A stretch of DNA of 64,000 bases from Qipengyuania flava (lineage in GTDB: Bacteria > Pseudomonadota > Alphaproteobacteria > Sphingomonadales > Sphingomonadaceae): positions 1,860,001-1,924,000 of the forward strand of contig NZ_CP080410.1 of the NCBI RefSeq assembly GCF_019448255.1, given 5' to 3'. Position numbers and translations under genes: made by a program. Positions 1 through 8,592 of the stretch are shown here, one piece after another (within the stretch, counting starts at the first letter, position 1; every line of letters starts with the position of its first letter). The notes under the pieces were generated by a model. It was given only the letters and a program-made list of their open reading frames with translations, was not told the origin of the DNA and made no database searches.

Positions 1-438
1 CATCAGGATGCCCAACGCAAAGGCAATGTCGGTAGCGGCCGGAATGGCCCAGCCCGCCGCGTTGGCGGGCTCGCCGGCGTTTATCGAGAGATAGACGATC
101 GCCGGGATCGCCATACCGCCCACGGCCGCGACCAGCGGGAGGGAGGCCTTGTCCCAGCTCGACAACTGGCCTTCCAGCACCTCGCGCTTCACCTCAAGGC
201 CGACGAGGAAGAAGAACACCGCCATCAGGCCATCGTTGATCCACAGCAGCAGCGGCTTGTCGATCACGAAACCGCCAATGCCCGCCACGACCGGCACGCC
301 CAGGAGGGCGTTGTACTGGTCAAGCAGCGGGCTGTTGGCGACGATAAGGGCGAGAATGGCGGCTACAATCAGCGTGATGCCGCCGGCGCTTTCCTTCTGC
401 AGGAAGTCGCGCAGCATGGGCGCAATGGCCTTGACCAT
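1..438 (-). CDS. nhaA: Na+/H+ antiporter NhaA, N-terminal part (cut by window edge)
   Basis: The 146 visible residues begin [17 protein letters not shown] and match the start of NhaA, the inner-membrane Na+/H+ antiporter that exports sodium in exchange for protons. Visible family marks are the first hydrophobic helix, [17 protein letters not shown] near residues 68-84, and [11 protein letters not shown] at the window edge, which holds the Asp equivalent to E. coli D133. The ATG at 436-438 is preceded by GGAG. The C-terminal part with the paired Asp residues lies outside the window. It is transcribed away from the DUF465 gene, from which an intrinsic terminator separates it. Confidence 0.93.
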   Translation of the reverse strand, partial: MVKAIAPMLRDFLQKESAGGITLIVAAILALIVANSPLLDQYNALLGVPVVAGIGGFVIDKPLLLWINDGLMAVFFFLVGLEVKREVLEGQLSSWDKASLPLVAAVGGMAIPAIVYLSINAGEPANAAGWAIPAATDIAFALGILM

Positions 439-459
439 GATGGGCTCCGGAACGGTTCG

Positions 460-507
460 AAAAGGGGGGCTGCGGAAGGCGGGGGTCGGGACAGGCCTTC
501 CGCAGCC
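460..507 (-). terminator. Intrinsic terminator after the DUF465 gene
   Basis: A perfect 13-base inverted repeat (468-480 with 495-507, 14-base loop) is followed on the minus strand by a C run and TTTT. It lies between the DUF465 gene and nhaA, both on the minus strand, so nhaA probably has its own promoter in the short gap or depends on read-through. Confidence 0.8.
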
Positions 508-528
508 GGGGGGAGGCGATAGGCAGCG

Positions 529-702
529 TCAGGCGAGCGCAGGTGCGGGCGACAGCCGCGCGAGCGCACGCTTGGCGCGCTGCTTGAGGCGCGCAAGGCG
601 GAAGAGTTCGCCCGCATCGGGGCGCCGCTTGCGCCGTTCGAGGCGCAAGCGCTCGTCGATCCGCTGGTGGATCTGGGTCAGTCGAAACATTCGGGCCGTC
701 AT
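529..702 (-). CDS. DUF465 (YdcH-like) small basic protein
   Basis: A 57-residue protein beginning MTARMFRLTQIHQRIDE, rich in Arg, Lys and Leu, with the helical pattern of the DUF465/YdcH family. These are short cytoplasmic helical-hairpin proteins of unknown function. The length is normal for the family. The start is set by AAGGAG seven bases before the ATG at 700-702. A strong hairpin terminator follows the stop. It is shorter than usual gene-calling cutoffs and easy to miss. Family assignment is from overall pattern and length; I cannot infer a role. Confidence 0.75.
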   Translation of the reverse strand: MTARMFRLTQIHQRIDERLRLERRKRRPDAGELFRLARLKQRAKRALARLSPAPALA

Positions 703-1188
703 CCTAGGTCTCCTTGCGAGAGGCGTTTGGGTGATCGGATAGCCGATGCGGCTGTCAGGCTGGCTTTGGGGAGGGGGAAAGGGCCCGCCAGCGCATCGGC
801 TAATCCGATACGGTCCGACATCACGCTTGCCAGTTCAGGCAGGCGCCAGAGGGGCCCGGTCCGCATTGACTAAATGCGACAGGATCGATCCGGTTTCAAG
901 CAATACCGAAAAAATTTTCGGATGCGGTCCCCGAGGGGGCGAGTCGCCGGACCACCGGCCGCCACAAAGCGTGTCACTTTGCAACAGTTTGGGCCCTGTG
1001 TTCGACTCCGGAAAATCAGCGTGCTAGATGGTTAACGCTTCATGATTGCGAAGCCTGGCGGGGAGAGACCAGGCCGCAACTCGGGCGCTCATGAACAGGG
1101 ATGGCTACGGGTAAGACCCGGCCTGCGGTCGCATCGACCCAAACGGTCCTGCCTGACAGGACCCGATGTTCAGATGGAGAGAGACATC
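703..1188. other. Gene-free spacer between divergent small genes
   Basis: I see no convincing gene in this stretch. The reading frames here look like shadows with no initiation signal or family resemblance. It must hold the promoter of the DUF465 gene (leftward) and of the secreted protein at 1189 (rightward). It contains a near-palindrome CCGAAAAAATTTTCGG at 906-921 and a leader hairpin at 1145-1163, listed separately. No tRNA fold was found. Confidence 0.6.
1145..1163 (+). promoter_or_regulatory. Leader hairpin upstream of the secreted protein gene
   Basis: GGTCCTG and CAGGACC form a perfect 7-bp stem around the loop CCTGA, ending 25 bases before the ATG at 1189. No T run follows, so it is not an ordinary terminator. 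It may be an mRNA 5' structure or an operator; which one cannot be told from sequence. Confidence 0.35.
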
Positions 1189-1491
1189 ATGAAAAAGCTG
1201 ATTTGTGCCGCGGTTGCGGCAGCCCTGGTGATTCCCGGTGCCGCGATGGCGAGCCACCCGCAAGGCAATGGTCCGGGTGGTCAGGTGAACCAGAACAATC
1301 CGGACGGATTCAAGAACCGCGGCCAGTGCCAGTCAGCGCTGAGCGCCGAAATCAATCGCCAGCGCAAGAATCCGGAAGAGCGCGTTCCCTTCCGCCAGGA
1401 CCAGAAGGCCTCGGACTTCCAGCGCGACATGCTCGATCGTTTCGAGTGCCGCTCCGAAGACGACGGTCCCTATCGCGTCTATCTGCGCTGA
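1189..1491 (+). CDS. Small secreted protein of unknown function
   Basis: A 100-residue protein with a clear Sec signal peptide: MKKL, a hydrophobic stretch, then cleavage predicted after AAMA. The mature part is polar, begins with Gly/Asn/Pro-rich sequence and carries only two Cys (in RGQCQSAL and FECRSED), which could form one disulfide in the periplasm. ATGGAGAGAGACATC upstream supplies a GGAG ribosome site. A strong terminator follows directly, so it is monocistronic. I do not recognise a named family; similar short secreted proteins are common in sphingomonads. Confidence 0.7.
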   Translation: MKKLICAAVAAALVIPGAAMASHPQGNGPGGQVNQNNPDGFKNRGQCQSALSAEINRQRKNPEERVPFRQDQKASDFQRDMLDRFECRSEDDGPYRVYLR

Positions 1492-1509
1492 GGATAGCCC
1501 GACCAGCAG

Positions 1510-1543
1510 AGGCCCGCGCGGAGCGATCCGCGCGGGCCTTTTT
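1510..1543 (+). terminator. Intrinsic terminator after the small secreted protein
   Basis: The 12-base arms AGGCCCGCGCGG and CCGCGCGGGCCT enclose a 6-base loop and run into a TTTTT tract. It lies 18 bases after the stop of the 1189-1491 gene and close to the 3' end of the convergent TonB receptor gene. Confidence 0.88.
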
Positions 1544-1551
1544 CGTGGCCG

Positions 1552-3828
1552 TCAGAACAGCTTGCGGATGCGCAGGCGAACCGCCCTGCCCTCGGGATCG
1601 AGATAGGCAGGCAACAACGCCCGAGGCGTGCCTCCGCTGGCATCGCGCACCCTTCGCCGCGTGTTGAAGAGATTGTCGACCTCGAGGCTCACCCGCAGCC
1701 CCTCGGCCCAGCGATAGCGGGGCTCGGGCGGAAGGCGCTCGCCAAGGTCAACGAAGGCCTTGAGGTTGAACTTGGCGAGCGAAGGGTATCGCAGCGGTCC
1801 GCGCGTCCCGTCGCTTTGCACAGCATCGCGCACCGTGACTGCACTCTCCCACTGCGCCTCCAGCGTGCCGCCGATGCCGCCGCGCCGCCAGGTCGCGTCG
1901 CCAGAGAGGCGGTGGCGCGGATTGGCGCCCGCGCTGCCACCGAGATAGTCGATCACCGGCGATGTTCGGAACGCCTGCAAGCGGTCCGTCAGAGCTATGG
2001 TGTGCGAGAGGCCGAGCAGCAGCGCCCCACCCCCGCGCCCGCGGCGAAACTTGCCGGTCACGGCATCGATGTCCTCGTCTCCGCTCGAGGGCGGGCGATA
2101 GGTGCGCGAGAAATTGAGCGACCAGGAAAGGCCATCCCTGTCCCTGCGGAAGAAGTTCACCGGCCGCGCATCGATCAGCAGCAATTGCCCATTGGCATCC
2201 CGCACGAAACGGGCCGGATAGGCGGCCGCGAATTCCTCGCTTGCAAGCGACACGTTCCCGCTCGCGTTGCGCCCGCGAGACCGGCGGTAACTCGCTTCGA
2301 AACGCAGGTCAGGCACGAACAGGGGCGATATCGAAAGCGACGCGGTGAAGCGGCGCGCGACCGAAGGCAGCAGTGCGGGATTGCCGCCGTCGAGCCGGTC
2401 CGCGTCGACCGTCTGCCCGGTGAGGAAATCATAGACACGCACGTTGGGCGTCACCGTCAGCGGCGCGGCGAGGTCGGAGACGCCTGGCGCGCTTTCCTCG
2501 CGCGACCACAGGGCGCGCAGCCGCAGCGTCTGGGCCGGCCGCCAGGTGAAACCGGCCGAGAGGATGTCCACCGGCGCATAATCCGACGGATCGGACAGGC
2601 CGTAGCGCAGCTCGCCGGAAAGCGCGCCAAGGCCCGGATCAACCGCACCGCCCAGCAGCGGGATCGAAAGGCCCAGCTCGCCGCCGAAGGTCCGGCGGGA
2701 TTCGGCCAGGCGCCCCGCCGCAAGGCTGCTGCTGCCAGCGGTGCGCTCATACGAAGCCGTCAGCCCGACATCGGCGTAGAGGCCGCCCGCGGGCAGTTCG
2801 ACCACATCGCCGCTGAGCGTGATCTCCGCTTCGGCAAGCGTCGTCTCGTCGCGCGACCGCTCGCCCACCACGCGCCCGCCAGAAACGCGCTCGAAACGCG
2901 AGCGATCATCGAAATGGTCGATGCCGGCGCGCGCGAACCAGGTCCACGATCCGATCACGCCGCTGGCGCTGCCGGCAAGGCTGACAGAGCGGCTTCGCGC
3001 GGAGCGTTCGAGCGCGCGCGGGTTCGATGGCGGACCGACCCTGCCCGAGCGCGCGGCGCTGTCGCGCTGCACCAGCGTGGTGGTGAGATCGAATGCGGTC
3101 CCGCCTTCGGTCTCGGTCGCCCAGGTCAGATTGAGCCGGACACGCTCGCTGGCGGGCAGCAGCGTGCGGAACGCCGCCTCCCGGCCCGGCAGGTCGCGCT
3201 GCGCCTCGGTCAGCGAATCGCGGCGCGTGTACCGGCCCGAGATGTTCCAGCGCTGCGAGCCGGCGATGCTCGAATAGCCGAGATCGGCGCGGTAGGTGCC
3301 CCTGCCCCCCTCGATTGACGCACCCAGCCACCCTTCCGTGGTCAGGGCCCCGAAACTCTCGCGAAGGATGAGGTTGAGGACTTTGCGATCGCCTGCGAAG
3401 CCGTAGCGTTGGGCTACCTCTTCGGGCAGGATTTCGATCCGGCGCAGCGCCTCGGCCGGAAAGGTGTCGATGCTCGACAGGCTCGCCACCCGCTTGCCAT
3501 TGACGAGCACCAGCGGTCCGTTGCTGCCACTGCGCGCCTCGCCATCGAGCAGCCTGAGGAGCTCGGCAATATCGGCGGCGGCAAACGCGGCGATTTGCGC
3601 CTGGTCGAATTCGACGAGCGGCGGTCCGTCGAAATCGACACTTCCGCGCATGTCCTGTCCGATGACGACGATGGGTTCCCCGCTGCGCGCATCGGGGTTC
3701 CCCTCGGTCGATGGCGCCCGGGAGGTATCGCCCGCCGCCAGGGGCGCGGCCAGCACACCGAGGAGCGCCGCGAGAGGGATGAGTCGTCGCACACACCGGA
3801 GACTGCGCCCTAAGCGCCTCGGAATCAT
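1552..3828 (-). CDS. TonB-dependent receptor (plug plus beta-barrel)
   Basis: Outer-membrane receptor-type protein, 758 residues from the ATG at 3828. An N-terminal hydrophobic signal (LIPLAALLGVLAAPLAAG) is followed by PIVVIGQ, a plug-like region (PLVLVNGKRVASLSS, AEALRRIEILPEEVAQRYG, KVLNLILRESFG) and a long alternating beta-strand region ending in LRIRKLF with a terminal Phe, as outer-membrane barrels do. The substrate is unknown. No clear TonB box is seen, so energy coupling is inferred from family only. A GTG at 3792 would give a more compact signal peptide (MRRLIPLAALLG) and may be the true start. No transport operon surrounds it. Confidence 0.8.
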   Translation of the reverse strand: MIPRRLGRSLRCVRRLIPLAALLGVLAAPLAAGDTSRAPSTEGNPDARSGEPIVVIGQDMRGSVDFDGPPLVEFDQAQIAAFAAADIAELLRLLDGEARSGSNGPLVLVNGKRVASLSSIDTFPAEALRRIEILPEEVAQRYGFAGDRKVLNLILRESFGALTTEGWLGASIEGGRGTYRADLGYSSIAGSQRWNISGRYTRRDSLTEAQRDLPGREAAFRTLLPASERVRLNLTWATETEGGTAFDLTTTLVQRDSAARSGRVGPPSNPRALERSARSRSVSLAGSASGVIGSWTWFARAGIDHFDDRSRFERVSGGRVVGERSRDETTLAEAEITLSGDVVELPAGGLYADVGLTASYERTAGSSSLAAGRLAESRRTFGGELGLSIPLLGGAVDPGLGALSGELRYGLSDPSDYAPVDILSAGFTWRPAQTLRLRALWSREESAPGVSDLAAPLTVTPNVRVYDFLTGQTVDADRLDGGNPALLPSVARRFTASLSISPLFVPDLRFEASYRRSRGRNASGNVSLASEEFAAAYPARFVRDANGQLLLIDARPVNFFRRDRDGLSWSLNFSRTYRPPSSGDEDIDAVTGKFRRGRGGGALLLGLSHTIALTDRLQAFRTSPVIDYLGGSAGANPRHRLSGDATWRRGGIGGTLEAQWESAVTVRDAVQSDGTRGPLRYPSLAKFNLKAFVDLGERLPPEPRYRWAEGLRVSLEVDNLFNTRRRVRDASGGTPRALLPAYLDPEGRAVRLRIRKLF

Positions 3829-3916
3829 CCCCCCGGGCGTGTTTTCACGGGCAGCGTCCCACGTCGAGATACGCGCGGCATCTCAGGCGCCACACGGCTA
3901 GACTTAAGGCAACTTA

Positions 3917-3943
3917 GAGAAAAAGCCTGCAAGTTCCTGCAGG
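3917..3943 (-). terminator. Intrinsic terminator after bamD
   Basis: On the minus strand a CCTGCA/TGCAGG stem with a 6-base loop is followed by CTTTTTCTC, just after the bamD stop codon. Confidence 0.65.
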
Positions 3944-3954
3944 TGCTACCGAAA

Positions 3955-4758
3955 TCAGCTCGGTGTTACGCCCGCCGCGTGGTCCTGCACCAGCTCGTAC
4001 GCCTTGTCGTACCATTCCGAACCGGGGTAATTGGCGCCGAGAACGGCCGCGTATTTCACCGCTTCTTCGGGAATGCCGAGCGCCAGGCTTGTCTCGGTCA
4101 GGCGGTACAGGGCTTCGGGTGCGTGGCTGGTGGTCTGGTAATTGTCGACCACGTTCTGGAAGCGGATCTGCGCTGCGATCCACTTGCCCGAACGTTCGTA
4201 ATGACGCCCGATTTCCATTTCCTTGCCCGCAAGGTGATCGCGCACGAGGTCGATCTTGAGCCGCGCATCGGTGGCGTAATCGCTGTTCGGGAAACGGCGA
4301 TTGATCTCGTTCAGCGCGGTCAGCGCCTGGTCGGTGATCTTCTGGTCGCGCTGCACATCGCTGATCTGCTCGTAATAGCTGAGCGCGATCAGGTAGAAGG
4401 CGTAAGGCGCGTCCTTGTTACCCGGGTGGATCTGCAGGAAACGCTGCGACGACTGGATCGCCTTATTGTAATCCTGCGCGACGTAATAGCTGAACGCGCT
4501 CATCAGCTGTGCGCGGCGGGCCCAGGGCGAATAGGGGTGCTGGCGCTCGACCTCGTCGAACAGCGCCGCAGCAAGCGGGGCCTGCCCGCGATCGAGGCGA
4601 CGCTTGGCTTCCCAGTAAAGCGTTTCCACGTCGCGCGCGACATAGGCGGTGTCCCGCGGACCATCGCTGCGCCCCGCGCAGCCAGCGGTCAGGAGGGTCG
4701 CACCCGCAAGCGCGGCGCCGAGAAGAAGTTTGCTCGTGGAACGGTTCTGGGTCGTCAT
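3955..4758 (-). CDS. bamD: Outer-membrane assembly lipoprotein BamD
   Basis: A 267-residue lipoprotein of the beta-barrel assembly machine, which folds outer-membrane proteins with BamA. The signal peptide ends in the lipobox LLTAGC. TPR-type helices follow (VETLYWEAKRRLDRGQ, AAALFDEVERQHPYSPWA, AFSYYVAQDYNKAIQSSQRF, INRRFPNSDYATDARLKIDL), all typical of BamD/YfiO. Length is normal. The ATG at 4756-4758 starts MTTQNRSTSK directly ahead of the lipoprotein signal; an upstream in-frame extension has no family support. It is followed by a terminator and transcribed alone. Confidence 0.94.
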   Translation of the reverse strand: MTTQNRSTSKLLLGAALAGATLLTAGCAGRSDGPRDTAYVARDVETLYWEAKRRLDRGQAPLAAALFDEVERQHPYSPWARRAQLMSAFSYYVAQDYNKAIQSSQRFLQIHPGNKDAPYAFYLIALSYYEQISDVQRDQKITDQALTALNEINRRFPNSDYATDARLKIDLVRDHLAGKEMEIGRHYERSGKWIAAQIRFQNVVDNYQTTSHAPEALYRLTETSLALGIPEEAVKYAAVLGANYPGSEWYDKAYELVQDHAAGVTPS

Positions 4759-4935
4759 GGGAAGCAGCCTATAACCAGCCGCCCGATGAACGCCAAGTGA
4801 AGTTCGACGGTCTGTCCCCCGTGCCTGCCGGCCCGCCATGGTTAATTTCGGGTAACCGCGTCCATGCAGGGCGCGCTAAGACGGAGCGTGCCAGATGGAG
4901 CTTCCCGAATTGGGGAATGTTGACGCGAGGGGCCG

Positions 4936-5115
4936 ATGAAACGCCTGGCACATATCTGGAAAGACGAGCGTGGTGCGACCGCGATCGAATACGGCCTGAT
5001 CGTGGCCCTCATCGCCATTGCGGCCATCGTCTCGCTCCAGGCGCTCGGCAACGAGCTCTCGACCACGATGAACACGGTCTCGACAACCATGAGCGCGGGC
5101 AACGCGAACGTCTAA
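4936..5115 (+). CDS. Flp/Fap-type pilin
   Basis: A 59-residue type IVb pilin precursor. MKRLAHIWKDERGATAIEYG contains the prepilin peptidase site: cleavage after Gly in RG|ATAIEYG, with the Glu at +5 and Tyr at +6 typical of Flp pilins. A single hydrophobic helix (LIVALIAIAAIVSLQAL) follows, then a short Ser/Thr tail. It would be the structural subunit of a Tad pilus. No tad/cpa assembly genes are present in this window, so it stands alone here. GAGGGG precedes the ATG. Confidence 0.9.
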   Translation: MKRLAHIWKDERGATAIEYGLIVALIAIAAIVSLQALGNELSTTMNTVSTTMSAGNANV

Positions 5116-5136
5116 ACCGCCCTGCCCGCGCATTGT

Positions 5137-6285
5137 TCAGGCCGCGCAGACGATCTCTTCGGGCGCATCCCACAACAGGTGGCGGGTTTCCAGCAGCACG
5201 AGGTTCGCGCCGCGGATGATCTCGCCCTTGGTGCGATAGCCCAGCAATTGCTCGGCCGGCGTATCGGGATTGTTGATCAGCACGCGCAGTTCCTCCGAGG
5301 TGAAGTCGCTGAGGCCGCGGGCGCGTTCGACGCCCTTGCTGTCATAGATGTGCAGTACGTCGCCGCGGGTGAAATCGCCCGCCATGGACGCAATGTGCTC
5401 GCGGCGGATGGGCTGCTTGCCGTCGAGCGAATCCTCGAACGCCTCGGTCACGACAACGCTGCCGGCCATCTGCAGGCGGTTGGCAATCCAGCTGTCCCAG
5501 CCTGACAGGGGGTTTGGATGCGGGATGATACGGGTAGCGCGGCGGGTTCCGTCCAGCACGTGGGAGACGGGGCGATCAACCTCGCCCTGCGCAATCCAGG
5601 TGGTGACGCCCGCTTCCTGCGCCATGTTTGCGGCCTGCAGCTTGGTGCCCATGCCGCCGGTGCCCAGCGTGCTCTTGCCCTTTGTGGCGTCCATGTAGAG
5701 GCTCACATCCTCGACCTCGGGCACGAATTGCGCGTCCGGATCGTCGGGATTGCGATCGTAGAGGCCATCGACGCCGGTCAGGATCACCAGGTCGTCTGCG
5801 CCCACCATCTGGGCGACCTTGGCCGCCAGCCGGTCGTTGTCGCCGACGCGGATTTCCTCGGTCGTGATCGTGTCGTTCTCGTTGACGATGGGAACCACGT
5901 CCGCCTCCAGCAGGCGATGGACCGTGTTGCGCGTGTTGAGGAAGCGCCGGTGGTCCTCGAAATCCCCCAGCGTCAGCAGGATCTGCGCGATCTCGAAACC
6001 GAATTCGTGCCCGACCTGCTTATAGGCGTTGAGCAGCAGGGGCATCCCGCAGGCAGCGGCGGCCTGCTTGTCCGACACGCCGGCGCTTTCGGGCGTTTCG
6101 CCGATGAGGCGCAGGCCCAAAGCCACGGAGCCGGAGGAGCAAAGAATTACATTCGTGCCCTCCGCGCGCAGCTGTGCGATATCTTCCATCAGCCGCTGCA
6201 GGAAACCGTAGCGGGGCGTGAGGAGTTGCTGGTTGGCGAGGAGGGCCGAACCGATCTTGACGACGATGTTTCGCTTCTGGGTCAT
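5137..6285 (-). CDS. proB: Glutamate 5-kinase
   Basis: A 382-residue enzyme that phosphorylates glutamate at the gamma carboxyl, the first step of proline synthesis. The amino-acid kinase domain has IVVKIGSALL, CSSGSVALG, ENDTIT and LLTLGDF near positions expected for ProB, then GTGGMGTKLQAA. A C-terminal PUA domain (roughly residues 280-370) includes GDVLHIYDSKGVERARGLSDF. The start codon sits at the edge of an AT-rich spacer shared with divergent proC. ProC and ProA, the other two enzymes of the pathway, lie just across that spacer. Confidence 0.95.
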   Translation of the reverse strand: MTQKRNIVVKIGSALLANQQLLTPRYGFLQRLMEDIAQLRAEGTNVILCSSGSVALGLRLIGETPESAGVSDKQAAAACGMPLLLNAYKQVGHEFGFEIAQILLTLGDFEDHRRFLNTRNTVHRLLEADVVPIVNENDTITTEEIRVGDNDRLAAKVAQMVGADDLVILTGVDGLYDRNPDDPDAQFVPEVEDVSLYMDATKGKSTLGTGGMGTKLQAANMAQEAGVTTWIAQGEVDRPVSHVLDGTRRATRIIPHPNPLSGWDSWIANRLQMAGSVVVTEAFEDSLDGKQPIRREHIASMAGDFTRGDVLHIYDSKGVERARGLSDFTSEELRVLINNPDTPAEQLLGYRTKGEIIRGANLVLLETRHLLWDAPEEIVCAA

Positions 6286-6473
6286 ATGCTCTAAAATTGC
6301 TTAGCCTTGAAATATCTGGAAATTAATATAGATAACCATGGTGCACTGCACAACAGCAAATCTTGATAATATCGTTAACGAAAGACGAGCGCTGAATTCA
6401 CAAATAATGAAGTACAGTAATCGGCTATCAACGGTACTATAGGAAAGTAGGAATAAGTTTTTAGTTGAGCCAA
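6286..6473. promoter_or_regulatory. AT-rich divergent spacer of proB and proC-proA
   Basis: This 188-base gap is much richer in A and T than the flanking genes and the AT bias continues into the first ~25 codons of proC. It must carry both promoters, and AT-rich hexamers such as TTGATA, TACTAT and TATAGG occur, but I cannot assign a -35/-10 pair with confidence. No SD-like sequence of normal strength precedes either start. Confidence 0.5.
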
Positions 6474-7283
6474 ATGGCTCGGAAACGGATTTTAGTCATC
6501 ATAAAGACTATCTGTATTGTTGGATGCGGAAAGATGGGTTCCGCTTTATTGTCGCAATGGGTCAAGGGGCCCGAAGCGATTACCGTCGTTGACCCGGCTG
6601 GCAGCGACGTTCCCGATGGCGTGACGCTGGTGAAAGACCGCGCCGCGATCACCGGCCAGAGCTTCGATTGCATCGTCGCGGCGGTGAAGCCGCAGCTGAT
6701 CGACACGGTCATGGCCGACTATGCCGAACATCTCGCGCCCGACGGCTATGTCCTGTCGATTGCGGCAGGTTATTCCGCGACGCGCCTCTCGCAGCTCATC
6801 GGGGACGCGCCCGTCGTGCGCACCATGCCCAACCTCCCCGCTGCCATCGGCCGCGGCGTGAGCGGTGTGTGCCCCGGGCCACATGCGACCGATGCGCACC
6901 GCGCCCACGCGGAAGGATTCATGGGCCGCGCCGGCACCGCCGTGCTGGTCGACAGCGAAGAGAAGCTCGACCGCGTTACCGCCGTTGCCGGATCGGGCCC
7001 GGGCTACGTCTTCGAGATCGCCCGCGCCTACGCCGAAGCGGCGATGGCGCAGGGTTTCGAGGAAGAGGAAGCGCGCACCATGGTGCTCGAAACCATCGGC
7101 GGCGCGATCGCCATGGCGAGCGCTCCGGGTGCCGATGATCTCGAGACGCTCCGCAATTCCGTCACCAGCAAGGGCGGCACCACCGCCGCCGGCCTCGACG
7201 CCCTCAACGGCGACGGTGGCCTTTCCACCCGCCTGCATGATACATTGCAGGCCGCATATGAGAGGGCAGTCGAGCTGCGCTGA
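6474..7283 (+). CDS. proC: Pyrroline-5-carboxylate reductase
   Basis: The 269-residue enzyme reduces pyrroline-5-carboxylate to proline with NAD(P)H. The Rossmann motif [14 protein letters not shown] is followed by [11 protein letters not shown], the conserved [18 protein letters not shown], and the C-terminal signature [14 protein letters not shown] at 6474 (MARKRILV) is chosen; an in-frame TTG at 6465 would add three residues. The opening codons are unusually AT-rich for this chromosome, unlike the remainder of the gene. proA follows after 43 bases, presumably cotranscribed. Confidence 0.94.
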   Translation: MARKRILVIIKTICIVGCGKMGSALLSQWVKGPEAITVVDPAGSDVPDGVTLVKDRAAITGQSFDCIVAAVKPQLIDTVMADYAEHLAPDGYVLSIAAGYSATRLSQLIGDAPVVRTMPNLPAAIGRGVSGVCPGPHATDAHRAHAEGFMGRAGTAVLVDSEEKLDRVTAVAGSGPGYVFEIARAYAEAAMAQGFEEEEARTMVLETIGGAIAMASAPGADDLETLRNSVTSKGGTTAAGLDALNGDGGLSTRLHDTLQAAYERAVELR

Positions 7284-7326
7284 TCCCACGCGCGCCCTGC
7301 CCCGCCATACGAATACGAGAGATTAC

Positions 7327-8592
7327 ATGACCGACCAGACCCTCGACCCCCAGATCCATATCCACGAGCTCGGCCAGCGCGCCCGCAAGGCTGCCCGCGG
7401 CCTGCTTGCCGCCTCGACCGATGCCAAGAACACCGCGCTGCACGAAGCGGCCTCTGCCCTGCGCGCGCGTACCGGCGAGCTGCTGGAAACGAACGCTGCC
7501 GATGTCGAAAGCGTGCGCGGCACCAAGCCCGACAGTTTCATCGATCGCCTGGCTCTCACGGAAGACCGTGTCGAAGCCATGGCCGGAGCGCTGGAGGAGA
7601 TCGCCGAGCTTCCCGATCCCGTCGGCCGCACGCTCGCGACGTTCGAGCGTCCCAACGGCCTCAGCATCGAACGGGTCGCCGTGCCCATCGGCGTGATCGG
7701 CATGATTTACGAAAGCCGCCCCAACGTGGGCGCGGACGCCAGCGCGCTGTGCCTCAAGTCCGGCAACGCCGTAATCCTGCGCGGAGGCAGCGAGAGCCGC
7801 CATTCGACCCGCGTCATCGTCGCCTGCATGCGCGCAGGCCTCAAGGCCGCAGGCCTGCCCGAAGACGCGGTGCAGACCGTCCAGACCACTGACCGCAATG
7901 CGGTCGCCGCCCTGCTCAAGGCCGATGAATTCGTCGACCTCGTGATCCCGCGCGGCGGGCGCGGCCTGGTCGAGCTGGTACGCGACCAGGCGAGCGTGCC
8001 CACGCTCCTCCACCTCGACGGCAATTGCCACAGCTATGTCCACGCGGCGGCCGATGTCGACAAGGCCGTGGCCGTCATCCGCAACGCCAAGCTGCGCCGC
8101 ACCGGCGTGTGCGGGGCAACCGAAAGCGTGGTCGTCGACCGCGCGATTGCCGAGGCCTTCATTCCCAAATTCGCCGATGCGATGGCGGGCGACTGCGAAC
8201 TGCGCGGCGATGCCGAAGCGGTCGCGATCGATGCGCGCCTGAAGCAGGCGAGCGAAGACGACTGGAGCACCGAATACCTCGACCCCATCGCCAGCGTGAA
8301 GGTGGTCGACGGGCTCGAAGAAGGCATCGCCTGGGTGGACGAGCATTCCAGCCACCACACCGATGCGATCATGACCGAGGACGCAGACGCCGCCCGGGCG
8401 TTCATGACCGCGATCGACAGCGCCATCGTCATGCACAACGCCTCCACCCAGTTCGCCGATGGCGGCGAGTTCGGCATGGGCGCGGAAATCGGCATTGCGA
8501 CCGGCAAGATGCACGCGCGCGGGCCCGTCGGGCTCGAGCAGCTGTGCAGCTTCAAGTACCTCGTCCACGGCGACGGCCAGACCCGGCCGTAA
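7327..8592 (+). CDS. proA: Gamma-glutamyl phosphate reductase
   Basis: A 421-residue member of the aldehyde dehydrogenase superfamily that reduces gamma-glutamyl phosphate to glutamate semialdehyde, the second proline step. Visible marks are [46 protein letters not shown], the catalytic Cys262 in [11 protein letters not shown], and [15 protein letters not shown]. Length is normal. It follows proC in the same direction and ends back to back with the convergent polymerase gene (stops at 8590-8592 and 8593-8595), with no terminator between. Confidence 0.96.
   Translation: MTDQTLDPQIHIHELGQRARKAARGLLAASTDAKNTALHEAASALRARTGELLETNAADVESVRGTKPDSFIDRLALTEDRVEAMAGALEEIAELPDPVGRTLATFERPNGLSIERVAVPIGVIGMIYESRPNVGADASALCLKSGNAVILRGGSESRHSTRVIVACMRAGLKAAGLPEDAVQTVQTTDRNAVAALLKADEFVDLVIPRGGRGLVELVRDQASVPTLLHLDGNCHSYVHAAADVDKAVAVIRNAKLRRTGVCGATESVVVDRAIAEAFIPKFADAMAGDCELRGDAEAVAIDARLKQASEDDWSTEYLDPIASVKVVDGLEEGIAWVDEHSSHHTDAIMTEDADAARAFMTAIDSAIVMHNASTQFADGGEFGMGAEIGIATGKMHARGPVGLEQLCSFKYLVHGDGQTRP

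Noticed and set aside
906-921. Near-palindrome CCGAAAAAATTTTCGG as a terminator or operator
   Set aside because: Only a 7-bp stem with a 2-base centre and no T tract; too weak and isolated to name.
983-1020. tRNA-like GTTCGACTCC in the spacer before the secreted protein
   Set aside because: The flanking bases do not form a T-arm stem or an acceptor stem, so no tRNA can be folded.
1816-3318. 500-residue open frame antisense to the TonB receptor
   Set aside because: Arg/Ala-rich shadow frame without start signals or motifs.
7204-8568. 454-residue open frame antisense to proA
   Set aside because: proA is certain; the antisense text is typical GC-shadow sequence.
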